Shown here: one piece after another, positions 21,699 to 33,586 of the stretch
Numbering within the stretch: the first letter of the stretch is position 1
Layout: each line of letters opens with the position of its first letter
NCBI RefSeq assembly: GCF_905171765.1
Contig: NC_053392.1
Span: forward strand, 446,304,837 to 446,368,836
DNA length: 64,000 nt
Reading direction: 5' to 3'
Source: Bufo bufo
Lineage: Eukaryota > Chordata > Amphibia > Anura > Bufonidae
Translations under genes and position numbers: made by a program
The notes under the pieces: generated by a model
The model's database searches: none
Told to the model about the DNA's origin: nothing
What the model saw: the letters and a program-made list of their open reading frames with translations, nothing else

Positions 21699-24600
21699 TT
21701 AACCTCTTAAGGACATAGGGCGTACAGGTACGCCCTTGTGCCCTGGTACTTAAGGACACAGGGCGTACATGTACGCCCTGTGTATTTTCGATCACTGCCG
21801 TGCGGCTGGCAGTGATCGGAACCCGGTGCCTGCTCAAATCATTGAGCAGGCACCTAGGCTAAATGCGCGGGGGGGTCCCGTGACCCCCCCATGTCGGCGA
21901 TCGCGGCAAACCGCAGGTCAATTCAGACCTGCGGTTTGCTGCGATTTCTGCAGTTTCTGGTCCCCGCGGTCCCTGACCGCGGGGATCAGAAACTTTATAT
22001 GCCTAAAAAAAGTTTTATTCACCCCCCCCTGCACCCCCGAATGATTTTTATGGTGGCGGGAGGTGCAGGGGGAGGGTTGCGGGCGGTGTGGGCAGTGCGG
22101 GAGGCGGGCGGTGCGGCAGGCGGGATCGCGATCCCCCGCCCGCCTCCCCTTGAAAATTCATTGGTGTTCAGTGGGTATACCAGGGTGCCAGCACATTGCT
22201 GGCACCCTGGTATAAACGGCTGACATCTGCGATGCGATGTCAGTCGTTTAACCCTTTCCATACAGCGGTCCGTACGGACCGCTGTATGGAAAAGGTTAAC
22301 AGCGCAGGGAGCTCCCTCCCTCTCCCATCGTGGGGCTGCTGTGCCTTTTCAGCCCCCCGATGGAGAGGGAGAGAGCCCCCAGACAGCCCCCCGAGAGATC
22401 CCCTCCTTACCCTTCCCCGTCTGCGAAGTTCTGAGCAGACGGGGAAGGTTCCCATGGCAACAGGACGCCTCTCAGGCGTCCTGCTGTCCATGGTGCTGAA
22501 CAGATCTGTGCTGAAAGGCATAGATCTGTTCAGTGTAAGTAAAATACAGTGCAGTACAATATATATTGTTCTGTACTGTATTATACAGACATCAGACCCA
22601 CTGGATCTTCAAGAACCAAGTGGGTCTGGGTCAAAAAAAAGTGAATAAAAGTGAAAAAAAAGTAAAAATCAAAAAACACATTTATCACTGATAAAAAATG
22701 AAAAAAATAAAATTCCCTACACATGTTTGGTATCGCCGCGTCCGTAACGACCTGATATATAAAACGGTCATGTTACTTTACCCGAACGGTGAACACCATA
22801 AAAATAAAAAATAAAAAACTATGATGAAATTGAAATTTTGCCCACCTTACTTCCCAAAAAAGGTAATAAAAGTGATCAAAAAAGTCGCATGTACGCCAAA
22901 ATTGTAACAATCAAACCGTCATCTCATCCCGCAAAAATCATACCCTACCCAAGATAATCGCCCAAAAACTGAAAAAACTATGGCTCTTAGACTATGGAGA
23001 CACTAAAACATGATTTTTTTTGTTTCAAAAATGAAATCATTGTGTAAAACTTACATAAATAAAAAAAAAGTATACATATTAGGTATCGCCGCGTCCGTAT
23101 CGCCCGGCTCTATAAAAATATCACATGATCTAACCCCTCAGATGACCACCGTAAAAAAATAAAAATAAAAACGGTGTAAAAAAAAGCCATTTTTTGTCAT
23201 CTTACGTCACAAAAAGTGTAATAGCAAGCAATCAAAAAGTCATATGCACCCCAAAATAGATGCCAATCAAACCGTCATCTCATCCCGCAAAAAATGAGAC
23301 CCTACTTAAGATAATCGCCCAAAAACTGAAAAAACTATGGCTCTTAGACTATGGAGACACTAAAACATTTTTTGGGTTTTAAAAATGAAATCATTGTGTA
23401 AAACTTACATAAATAAAAAAAATTGTATACATATTAGGTATCGCCGCGTCCGTGACAACCTGCTCTATAAAATTACCACATGATCTAACCTGTCAGATGA
23501 ATGTTGTAAATAACAAAAAAAAAAACGGTGCCAAAAAAGCTATTTCTTGTTACCTTGCCGCACAAAAAGTGTAATATAGAGCAACCAAAAATCATATGTA
23601 CCCTAAACTAGTACCAACAAAACTGCCACCCTATCCCGTAGTTTCTAAAATGGGGTCACTTTTTTGGAGTTTCTACTCTAGGGGTGCATCAGGGGGGCTT
23701 CAAATGGGACATGGTGTAAAAAAAAAACAGTCCAGCAAAACCTGCCTTCCAAAAACCATATGGTGTTCCTTTCCTTCTGCGCCCTGCCGTGTGCCCGTAC
23801 AGCGGTTTACGACCACATATGGGGTGTTTCTGTAAACTACAGAATTAGGGCCATAAATATTGAGTTTTGTTTGGCTGTTAACCCTTGCTTTGTAACTGGA
23901 AAAAAAATATTAAAATGGAAAATCTGCCAAAAAAGAGAAATTTTGAAATTGTATCTCTATTTTCCATTAAATCTTGTGCAACACCTAAAGGGTTAACAAA
24001 GTTTGTAAAATCAGTTTTGAATACCTTGAGGGGTGTAGTTTCTTAGATGGGGTCACTTTTATGGAGTTTCTCCTCTAGGGGTGCATCAGGGGGCTTCAAA
24101 TGGGACATGGTGTAAATAAACCAGTCCATAAAAATCAGCCTCCCAAAAACCAAACGGCGCACCTTTCCCTCTACGCCCCGCTGTGTGGCCGTACAGTAGT
24201 TTACGGCCACATATTAGGTGTTTCTGTAAACGGCAGAGTCAGGGCAATAAAGATACAGTCTTGTTTGGCTGTTAACCCTTGGTTTGTTAGTGGAAAAAAT
24301 GGGTTAAAATGAAAAATTAGACAAAAAAATGAAATTCTCAAATTTCCTCCCCATTTGCCAATAACTCTTGTGCAACACCTAAAGGGTTAACAACGTATGC
24401 AAAATCAGTTTTGAATACCTTGAGGGGTGTAGTTTCTTAGATGGGGTCATTTTTGGGTGGTTTCTATAATGTAAGCCTCGCAAAGTGACTTGAGATCTGA
24501 ACTGGTCCCTAAAAATTGAGTTTTTGTAAATTTCTGAAAAATTTCAAGATTTGCTTCTAAACTTCTAAGCCTTATAACATCCCCAAAAAATAAAATATCA

Positions 24601-24947
24601 TTCCCAAAACAATTCAAACATGAAGTAGACATATGGGGAATGTAAAGTCATCACAATTTTTGGGGGTATTACTATGTATTACAGAAGTAGAGAAACTGAA
24701 ACTTTGAAATTTGCAAATTTTTCCAAATTTTTGTTAAATTAGGTATTTTTTGGTGCAAAAAAAATTATTTTTTTGACTCCATTTTACCAGTGTCATGAAG
24801 TACAATATGTGACGAAAAAACAATCTCAGAACGGCCTGGATAAGTCAAAGCGTTTTAAAGTTATCAGCACTTAAAGGGACTCTGGTCAGATTTTCAAAAA
24901 ATGGCCTGGTCCTAAGGTGTAAAAAGGCTGTGTCCTTAAGGGGTTAA
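21699..24947 (+). mobile_element. piggyBac non-autonomous copy A
   Basis: It is bounded by TTAA at 21699-21702 and 24944-24947, with termini TTAA-CCTCTTAAGGAC and TTAA-CCCCTTAAGGAC. The 5' 900 bp is a hairpin ladder. Then come about three 350-bp modules (TTAGGTATCGCCGCGTCCGT near 22730, 23080, 23435) and about three 400-bp modules (GTTTCTTAGATGGGGTCA near 24040 and 24430, partial at 23640). No transposase. It shares both ends with copy D, so D-type transposase probably moved it. Confidence 0.88.
21718..22628. repeat. ladder of about 17 consecutive hairpins
   Basis: Inverted repeats follow one another with little spacer: 21718-21735, 21759-21780, 21789-21818, 21825-21854, 21869-21890, 21906-21939, 21954-21992, 22099-22148, 22176-22214 (18-bp arms, 3-nt loop), 22214-22249, 22250-22298 (no loop), 22311-22372, 22411-22448, 22452-22493, 22496-22532, 22545-22583, 22591-22628. 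Arms are 8-22 bp. Most of the same rungs occur in copy C (37505-38430). No coding potential explains them. Confidence 0.88.
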
Positions 24948-26466
24948 GGACTCAGCCCTATTTCACCTTAAGGACTTGGCCATTTTTTGCAAATCTGACC
25001 AGTGTCACTTTAAGTGCTGATAACTTTAAAACGCTTTGACTTATCCAGGCCATTCTGAGATTGTTTTTTCGTCACATATTGTACTTCATGACACTGGTAA
25101 AGTGAAGTTAAAAAATTTCATTTTTATTTATAAAAAAATACCAAATTTACCCAAAATATGTAAAAAATGGCAAATTTCCAAGTTTCAATTTCTTTACTTC
25201 TATAATACATAGTAATACCTTCAAAAATAGTTATTACTTTACATTCCCCATATGTCTACTTCATGTTTGGATCATTTTGGGAATGATATTTTATTTTTTG
25301 GGGATGTTACAAGGCTTAGAAGTTTAGAAGAAAATCTTTAAATTTTTCAGAAATTTTCAAAAACCCAATTTTTAGGGACCAGTTTAGGTCTGAAGTCACT
25401 TTGCGAGGCTTACATAATAGAAACCACCCAAAAATGACCCCATTCTATAAACTACACCCCTCAAGGTATTCAAAACTGATTTTACAAACTTTGTTAACCC
25501 TTTAGGTGTTCCACAAGAATTCATGGAAAATAGATACAATTTCAAAATTTCACTTTTTTGGCAGATTTTCCATTTTAAATTTTTTTTTTTTTTAGTTATA
25601 AAGCAAGGGTTAACAGCCAAAGCAAACTCAATATTTAAGGCCCTGATTCTGTAGTTTACAGAAATACTTTTTTTTTATTTATGTAAGTTTTACACAATGA
25701 TTTCTTTTTTTAAACAAAAAAAATCATGTTTTAGTGTTTACATAGTCTGAGAGCCATAATTATTTCAGTTTTTGGACAATTAACTTGGGTAGGGTATGAT
25801 TTTTGCGGGATGAGATGAAGGTTTTATTGGCACTATTTTGGGGTGAGTGTGACTTTTTGATCGCTTGCTATTACACTTTTTGTGATGTAAGGTGACAAAA
25901 AATGTTTTATTTAGCACAGTTTTTATTTAAAATTTTTTACGGTGTTCATCTGAGGGGTTATATAATGTGATATTTTTATAGAGCCGGTCGATACGGATGC
26001 GGCGATACCTAATATGTATACTTTTGTTTTATTTATGTAAGTTTTACACAATAATATTTTTGAAAAAAATTAAAATCATGTTTTAGTGTCTCCATATTCT
26101 GAGAGCCATAGTTTTTTCAGTTTTTGGGCTATTATCTTAGGTAGGGTCTCATTTTTTGAGGGATGAGATGACTGTTTGATTGGCACTATTTTGGGGTGCA
26201 TATGACTTTTTGATCGCTTGCTATTACACTTTTTGTGATGTAAGGTGACAAAGAATGGTTTATTTTGTAACATAGTAACATAGTACATAAGGCCGAAAAA
26301 AGACATTTGTCCATCCAGTTCGGCCTGTTATCCTGCAAGTTGATCCAGAGGAAGGCAAAAAACCCTGTGAGGTAGAAGCCAATTTTCTCCACTTTAGGGG
26401 AATAAAAAATTCCTTCCCGACTCCAATCATGCAATCAGAATAACTCCCTGGATCAACGACCCCTCT

Positions 26467-29221
26467 CTAGTAGCTATAGCCTGTAATATTATTAAGCTCC
26501 AGAAATACGTCCAGGCCCCTCTTGAATTCCTTTATTGTACTCACCATCACCACCTCCTCAGGCAGAGAGTTCCATAGTCTCACTGCTCTTACCGTAAAGA
26601 ATCCTCTTCTATGTTTGTGTACAAACCTTCTTTCCTCCAGACGCAGAGGATGTCCCCTCGTCACAGTCACAGTCCTGGGGATAAATAGATGATGGGATAG
26701 ATCTCTGTACTGACCCCTGATATATTTATACATATTAATTAGATCTCCCCTCAGTCGTCTTTTTTCTAAAGTGAATAACCCTAATTTTGATAATCTTTCA
26801 GGGTACTGTAGTTGCCCCATTCCAGTTATTACTTTAGTTGCCCTCCTCTGAACCCTCTCCAGCTCTGCTATGTCTGCCTTGTTTACAGGAGCCCAGAACT
26901 GTACACAATACTCCATGTGTGGTCTGACTAGCGATTTGTAAAGTGGTAGGACTATGTTCATATCACGGGAATCTATGCCCCTTCTGATGCAACCCATTAT
27001 CTTGTTGGCCTTGGCAGCAGCTGCCTGACACTGGTTTTTGCTGCTTAGTTTGCTGTTTATTAAAATTCCTAGATCCTTTTCCATGTCAGTGTTACCGAGT
27101 GTTTTACCATTTAGTATGTACGGGTGACTTGCATTTTTCCTCCCCATGTGCATAACTTTACATTTATCAGTGTTAAGCCTCATCTGCCACTTATCTGCCC
27201 AAGCCTCCAATCTATCCAGATCCCTCTGTAGTAGTATACTGTCCTCATCAGTGTAAATTACTTTACACAGTTTAGTGTCATCTGCGAAAATTGATACTTT
27301 ACTATGCAAGCCTTCTACAAGATCATTAATAAATATATTGAAGAGAATAGGGCCCAATACTGACCCCTGAGGTACTCCACTAGTGACAGTGACCCAATCT
27401 GAGTCTGTACCGTTAATAACCACCCTCTGTTTTCTATCACTCAGCCAGTTACTTACCCACATACAGATGTTTTCTCCCAGTCCGAGCATTCTCATTTTAT
27501 ATACTAACCTTTTATGTGGTACAGTGTCAAATGCTTTGGAGAAGTCCAGATATACGACATCCATTGATTCGCCGCTGTCAAGTCTAGAACTTACCTCCTC
27601 ATAGAAACTGATTAAATTAGTCTGACATGACCGATCCCTCAAATATCAGAAATAAGGGTCTGGCTATGACATTACTTAATTCCTTTAGTAAACGGGGGTG
27701 TATGTCATCCGGTCCTGGCGATTTGTCTATTTTAATCTTTTTAAGTCGCTGATGTACTTCTTCCTGGGTCAGACAGGACACTTTTAATGGGGAATTTATT
27801 TTTGCATTCTGCATGTCATCTGACAATTTATTTTCCTCAGTGAATACATTGGAGAAAAAAATATTTAACAGCTTTGCTTTCTCCTCGTCGCTCTCTGCGA
27901 CTCCCCCCTCATTACTCTTTAAAGGGCCAACACCTTCAGATTTATACTTTTTAACATTTATATAATTGAAGAACATTTTAGGGTTAGTTTTACTCTCTTT
28001 GGCAATTAATCTCTCGGTCTCTAGTTTGGCCGCTTTTATTTGTTTTTTACATGTTCTATTTTTTTCCTTATAGTTTTTGCAGTGCTTCCGTGCTACCCTC
28101 CTGTTTTAGTGTTTTATATGCTTTCTTTTTGTCATTTATTGCTTTCTTTACAGTTCTATTTATCCACATTGGTTTCTTTTTGTTCCTTAACCTTTTATTA
28201 CCATACGGTATGTACCTCTCACAATGAGATTTTAGGATGTTTTTAAAGATATCCCATTTTGTGTCTGTATTTGTGAAGACTTTGTCCCAGTTAGTTTGGC
28301 CTATGGCCTCTCTTAGTTGGCTAAATTTAGCTTTTTGGAAGTTTGGTATTTTTGTTCCTCCCTGTAGAAACGCTCTTTTGAATGATAATTGGAAGGTTAT
28401 TACTTTATGGTCACTATTTCCCAGGTGTCCCCCAACCTGCACGTCTGTTGTTCTGTCAGGTCTATTGGTTAATACTAAGTCCAGTATGGCCGTCCCTCTA
28501 GTCGGGTCCTGAACCAGTTGGGAGAGGTAATTGTCTTTGGTTATTGCCAAGATCCTGTTTCCCTTATGAGATATACAAGTTTCAGTTTCCCAGTCTATAT
28601 CTGGGTAGTTGAAGTCCCCCATAATAACCACCTCATTATGATTTGCCGCCTCGTCCATCTCGTTTAGTAGTAGATTTTCTGTGGACTCTGGTATATTAGG
28701 TGGTTTATAGTAAACTCCTATTAGTAATTTATTGTTGTTTTTAGCTCCATGTATCTCTACCCACAGTGACTCCACATGTTCATGTCCCTCACTTATATCT
28801 TCTCGGACTGTGGGCTTTAGACAGGACTTTATATAAAGGCAGACCCCTCCCCCTCTCCGGTTTTGACGATCCTTTCTAAACAGACTGTAACCTTGTACAT
28901 TAACTGCCCAGTCATAGCTATCATCCAGCCATGTCTCAGTTATTCCCACTATGTCATAGTCCTCCTCACACATCACTAATTCCAGTTCACCAGTTTTATT
29001 AGTCAGGCTTCTGGCATTAGTATACATACATTTGAGAGGTTTATGTATATATATATATATTTTTTTAAAATATTTTTTACCCTACACCTTTCCTTCTGAA
29101 CTGTTCTAGTCCCTCCTTCCATTCCTTCCCCATTCTTATTACCTTGCCCCCGGTCTCTATCTGCACTATCTTCCCCTCCTATAACGTAATTACCCTCCCC
29201 CCCAGTCCCTAGTTTAAACAC
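26467..29221 (-). pseudogene. CR1 ORF2: endonuclease plus reverse transcriptase, broken
   Basis: The endonuclease nicks the target and the reverse transcriptase copies the RNA there. Endonuclease (29027-28068): TNARSL, VGITETWL, VIMGDFNYPDIDW, VLTNR and LGNSDHKVI, the APE-type set. The linker region (27976-27617) reads KSPGPDDIHPRLLKEL. Reverse transcriptase (27642-26467): YLDFSKAFDTV, SGVPQGSVLGP, the active-site FADDTK and a Cys-poor C-terminal tail. Breaks: a frame slip in the TA microsatellite near 29050, a slip near 28068, and a deletion of roughly 200 bp at about 27625 that removes the first reverse transcriptase motifs between PLFLIF and RSCQTNLISF. The likely start, overlapping the end of ORF1 by a few codons, is around 29221. 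Confidence 0.92.
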
Positions 29222-30192
29222 TCCTCCAACCTTCTAGCCATCTTTCTCCCCAGCACAGCTGCCCCTTCCCCATTGAGGTGCAGCCCGTCCCTACGATAGA
29301 GCCTGTAGCCGATAGAAAAATCTGCCCAGTTCTCCAGGAACCCAAACCCCTCCTTCCTACACCAGTTCTTGAGCCACTTGTTAATCTCCCTAATCTCCCA
29401 TTGCCTTTCTTGTGTGGCTCGTGGTACAGGCAGTATTTCGGAAAATACTACCTTTGAGGTCTTTGCCCTCAGCTTTTGACCTAAATCCCTGAAATCATTT
29501 TTAAGGACTCTCCACCTACCTCTAACTTTGTCATTGGTTCCGATATGGACCATGACCGCTGGATCGTCTCCAGCCCCTCCCAGTAATCTGTCAACCCGAT
29601 CCGCGATGTGTCGAACTCTAGCGCCAGGAAGACAGCACACTGTTCGGCGATCACGGTCTTTGTGACAGATTTCCCTATCTGTTCCCCTAATAATGGAGTC
29701 TCCCACTACCAGCACCTGTCTGGCCTGCCCTGCTCTCCTGGTTCCCTGCTTACTGGAGCTGACATTCCCCTGACTGGCAGAGGAAGTGTCTGGCTGGAGC
29801 AGTGCAGTCCCCGGACTGACATCCCCCTCATCTGCCAAACGTGCAAACTTGTTGGGGTGTGTCAGATCAGGGCTAGCCTCCCTGGCACTCTTCCCTCTAC
29901 CCCACTTTCTAACTTTTACCCAGCTAGCTACCTCACTATCCTCAGCCTCCTCTCTGTCACCCTCCCCCTCATCTACCCCAAAGAGTGCTTGCTCGGTGAG
30001 AAGCAAACTCTTTTGCAAATTATCAATGCCTCTCAGTGTTGCAACTTGCCCATTTAGAGACTCGATCTGCGATTCCAAATGGGTAATTTGCTCACATCTA
30101 GAACAAAGATATACACCCTTGAACTCCTGTTCCAGGACTGCATACATCATGCAAGATGTGCACTGGACTGCGTTGTAAATTGTGCAACACAT
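29209..30192 (-). CDS. CR1 ORF1 protein with SGNH/GDSL esterase domain
   Basis: 327 residues, fully open. The N-terminus has a paired-Cys zinc-ribbon-like segment (CTSC, then CSRC) followed by a short coiled coil (ITHLESQIESLNGQVATLRG). A charged linker follows. The C-terminal half (from about residue 165) carries the SGNH hydrolase blocks: VVGDSIIRGT (Ser), MVHIGTND (Asn) and DGLHLN (Asp/His). ORF1 proteins of several CR1 clades are known to carry such an esterase. They coat LINE RNA and may act on lipids or membranes. The intact frame contrasts with the broken ORF2. The ATG at 30192 starts with a Cys-rich segment, so it is a sensible start. Confidence 0.88.
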   Translation of the reverse strand: MCCTIYNAVQCTSCMMYAVLEQEFKGVYLCSRCEQITHLESQIESLNGQVATLRGIDNLQKSLLLTEQALFGVDEGEGDREEAEDSEVASWVKVRKWGRGKSAREASPDLTHPNKFARLADEGDVSPGTALLQPDTSSASQGNVSSSKQGTRRAGQARQVLVVGDSIIRGTDREICHKDRDRRTVCCLPGARVRHIADRVDRLLGGAGDDPAVMVHIGTNDKVRGRWRVLKNDFRDLGQKLRAKTSKVVFSEILPVPRATQERQWEIREINKWLKNWCRKEGFGFLENWADFSIGYRLYRRDGLHLNGEGAAVLGRKMARRLEECLN

Positions 30193-30345
30193 ACTAAATG
30201 GGGATTACAACAGTAAAAAAGTAAAACAGTATAAATGATTTAGATTTAGACCCTGTCTGCTGTAGTCGAAGGACCACGTAAAATTAAGCCAACAACACAC
30301 AAGGAAATTATATCCAACCTTAGTTTCCAAACTCCTTTTCTTAAA

Positions 30346-33300
30346 CTCCTTGTTTTTTAACTCCACTTAATAGGAAGCCACTTAGTAGAGCAAGACTCAG
30401 AAAGAGCAGGCTCTGAAGAGTGTAAGTGGGTCAATTTATAGCACCTGGTTGCCCCGGGCACTCGCCTTAATTAAGCAGAGAGAAAAAAAAAAGCGATTTT
30501 AAATGCAAGTACTAGAATACAAACACTTAACTTTCAATGATCTCTGCTGCAATCCACACTCAGCCACCTGCAATCACTCCCACAAAACCACACACAGCTC
30601 TAGAACTCCTTGTTTTTTAACTCCACTTAATAGGAAGCCACTTAGTAGAGCAAGCCTCAGAAAGAGCAGGCTCTGAAGAGTGTAAGTGGGTCAATTTATA
30701 GCACCTGGTTGCCCCGGGCACTCGCCTTAATTAAGCAGAGAGAAAAAAAAAAAAAAAGCGATTTTAAATGCAAGTACTAGAATACGAACACTTAACTTTC
30801 AATGATCTCTGCTGCAATCCACACTCAGCCACCTGCAATCACTCCCACAAAACCACACACAGCTCTAGAACTCCTTGTTTTTTAACTCCACTTAAAAGGA
30901 AGCCACTTAGTAGAGCAAGCCTCAGAAATAGCAGGCTCTGAAGAGTGTAAGTGGGTCAATTTATAGCACCTGGTTGCCCCGGGCACTCGCCTTAATTAAG
31001 CAGAGAGAAAAAAAAAAAAAAAAAGCGATTTTAAATGCAAGTACTAGAATACAAACACTTAACTTTCAATGATCTCTGCTGCAATCCACACTCAGCCACC
31101 TGCAATCACTCCCACAAAACCACACACAGCTCTAGAACTCCTTGTTTTTTAACTCCACTTAATAGGAAGCCACTTAGTAGAGCAAGCCTCAGAAAGAGCA
31201 GGCTCTGAAGAGTGTAAGTGGGTCAATTTATAGCACCTGGTTGCCCCGGGCACTCGCCTTAATTAAGCAGAGAGAAAAAAAAAAAAAAGCGATTTTAAAT
31301 GCAAGTACTAGAATACAAAACACTTAACTTTCAATGATCTCTGCTGCAATCCACACTCAGCCACCTGCAATCACTCCCACAAAACCACACACAGCTCTAG
31401 AACTCCTTGTTTTTTAACTCCACTTAATAGGAAGCCACTTAGTAGAGCAAGCCTCAGAAAGAGCAGGCTCTGAAGAGTGTAAGTGGGTCAATTTATAGCA
31501 CCTGGTTGCCCCGGGCACTCGCCTTAATTAAGCAGAGAGAGAAAAAAAAAAAAAAAGCGATTTTAAATGCAAGTACTAGAATACAAACACTTAACTTTCA
31601 ATTATCTCTGCTGCAATCCACACTCAGCCACCTGCAATCACTCCCACAAAACCACACACAGCTCTAGAACTCCTTGTTTTTTAACTCCACTTAATAGGAA
31701 GCCACTTAGTAGAGCAAGCCTCAGAAAGAGCAGGCTCTGAAGAGTGTAAGTGGGTCAATTTATAGCACCTGGTTGCCCCGGGCACTCGCCTTAATTAAGC
31801 AGAGAGAAAAAAAAAAAAGCGATTTTAAATGCAAGTACTAGAATACAAACACTTAACTTTCAATGATCTCTGCTGCAATCCACACTCAGCCACCTGCAAT
31901 CACTCCCACAAAACCACACACAGCTCTAGAACTCCTTGTTTTTTAACTCCACTTAATAAGAAGCCACTTAGTAGAGCAAGCCTCAGAAAGAGCAGGCTCT
32001 GAAGAGTGTAAGTGGGTCAATTTATAGCACCTGGTTGCCCCGGGCACTCGCCTTAATTAAGCAGAGAGAAAAAAAAAAAAAAAAGCGATTTTAAATGCAA
32101 GTACTAGAATACAAACACTTAACTTTCAATGATCTCTGCTGCAATCCACACTCAGCCACCTGCAATCACTCCCACAAAACCACACACAGCTCTAGAACTC
32201 CTTGTTTTTTAACTCCACTTAATAGGAAGCCACTTAGTAGAGCAAGCCTCAGAAAGAGCAGGCTCTGAAGAGTGTAAGTGGGTCAATTTATAGCACCTGG
32301 TTGCCCCGGGCACTCGCCTTAATTAAGCAGAGAGAAAAAAAAAAAATGCGATTTTAAATGCAAGTACTAGAATACAAACACTTAACTTTCAATGATCTCT
32401 GCTGCATTCCACACTCAGCCACCTGCAATCACTCCCACAAAACCACACACAGCTCTAGAACTCCTTGTTTTTTAACTCCACTTAATAAGAAGCCACTTAG
32501 TAGAGCAAGCCTCAGAAAGAGCAGGCTCTGAAGAGTGTAAGTGGGTCAATTTATAGCACCTGGTTGCCCCGGGCACTCGCCTTAATTAAGCAGAGAGGGA
32601 AAAAAAAAAAAAAAAGCGATTTTAAATGCAAGTACTAGAATACAAACACTTAACTTTCAATGATCTCTGCTGCAATCCACACTCAGCCACCTGCAATCAC
32701 TCCCACAAAACCACACACGGCTCTAGAACTCCTTGTTTTTTAACTCCACTTAATAAGAAGCCACTTAGTAGAGCAAGCCTCAGAAAGAGCAGGCTCTGAA
32801 GAGTGTAAGTGGGTCAATTTATAGCACCTGGTTGCCCCGGGCACTCGCCTTAATTAAGCAGAGAGAAAAAAAAAAAAAAAGCGATTTTAAATGCAAGTAC
32901 TAGAATACAAACACTTAACTTTCAATGATCTCTGCTGCAATCCACACTCAGCCACCTGCAATCACTCCCACAAAACCACACACAGCTCTAGAACTCCTTG
33001 TTTTTTAACTCCACTTAATAAGAAGCCACTTAGTAGAGCAAGCCTCAGAAAGAGCAGGCTCTGAAGAGTGTAAGTGGGTCAATTTATAGCACCTGGTTGC
33101 CCCGGGCACTCGCCTTAATTAGGCAGAGAGGGAAAAAAAAAAAAAAAAGCGATTTTAAATGCAAGTACTAGAATACAAACACTTAACTTTCAATGATCTC
33201 TGCTGCAATCCCCACTCAGCCACCTGCAATCACTCCCACAAAACCACACACGGCTCTAGAACTCCTTGTTTTTTAACTCCACTTAATAAGAAGCCACTTA

Positions 33301-33586
33301 GTAGAGCAAGCCTCAGAAAGAGCAGGCTCTGAAGAGTGTAAGTGGGTCAATTTATAGCACCTGGTTGCCCCGGGCACTCGCCTTAATTAAGCAGAGAGAA
33401 AAAAAACAAAAACGATTTTAAATGCAAGTACGAGAATACAAACACTTAACTTTCAATGATCTCTGCTGCAATCTACACTCAGCCACCTGCAATCACTCCC
33501 ACAAAACCACACACAGCTCTAGAACTCTTTGTTTTTTAACTCCACTTAATAAGAAGCCACTTAGTAGAGCAAGCCTCAGAAAGAGC
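30346..33586 (-). repeat. 12.2 tandem monomers, 260-268 bp, CR1 5' region
   Basis: Each unit begins (plus strand) CTCCTTGTTTTTTAACTCC and includes a CCCCGGGCACTCGCC block, an A-run of 9-16 and GCTGCAATCCACACTCAGCC. Units start near 30346, 30606, 30871, 31138 and so on to 33526; the last is cut at 33586. Units differ at few positions, for example AATAGG versus AATAAG, so amplification was recent. The array lies directly upstream of CR1 ORF1 in the sense direction. Confidence 0.93.
30432..30441 (-). promoter_or_regulatory. TATA box in the CR1 5' monomer (repeated in every unit)
   Basis: On the minus strand the sequence is CTATAAATTG, just downstream of a GC-rich block (GGCGAGTGCCCGGGGC) and of a T-run. 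The same box is present once per monomer, so the array offers about 12 possible core promoters all pointing at ORF1. The promoter role is inferred from position, orientation and motif. Confidence 0.55.

Larger units (their letters stand above)
26268..33586 (-). mobile_element. CR1-type LINE with 5' monomer array
   Basis: It has the full order of a CR1 element on the minus strand: 5' tandem monomers (33586-30346), unique leader (30345-30193), ORF1 (30192-29209), ORF2 with endonuclease and reverse transcriptase (29221-26467), and a 3' end of short CTATGTTA repeats (26268-26285). It is inserted in piggyBac copy B, with at most a few bases of microhomology (AGCA) at the 5' junction. ORF2 is broken, so this copy is not autonomous. 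Confidence 0.93.

Noticed and set aside
23596..24312. Short peptides with repeated HGVKK or RVRAIK phrases in the piggyBac modules
   Set aside because: They follow the repeated 3' modules, have stops in other copies, and show no domain.
30346..33586. CRISPR-like array
   Set aside because: The regular repeats are 260-268 bp head-to-tail copies with no unique spacers, in a eukaryotic LINE.
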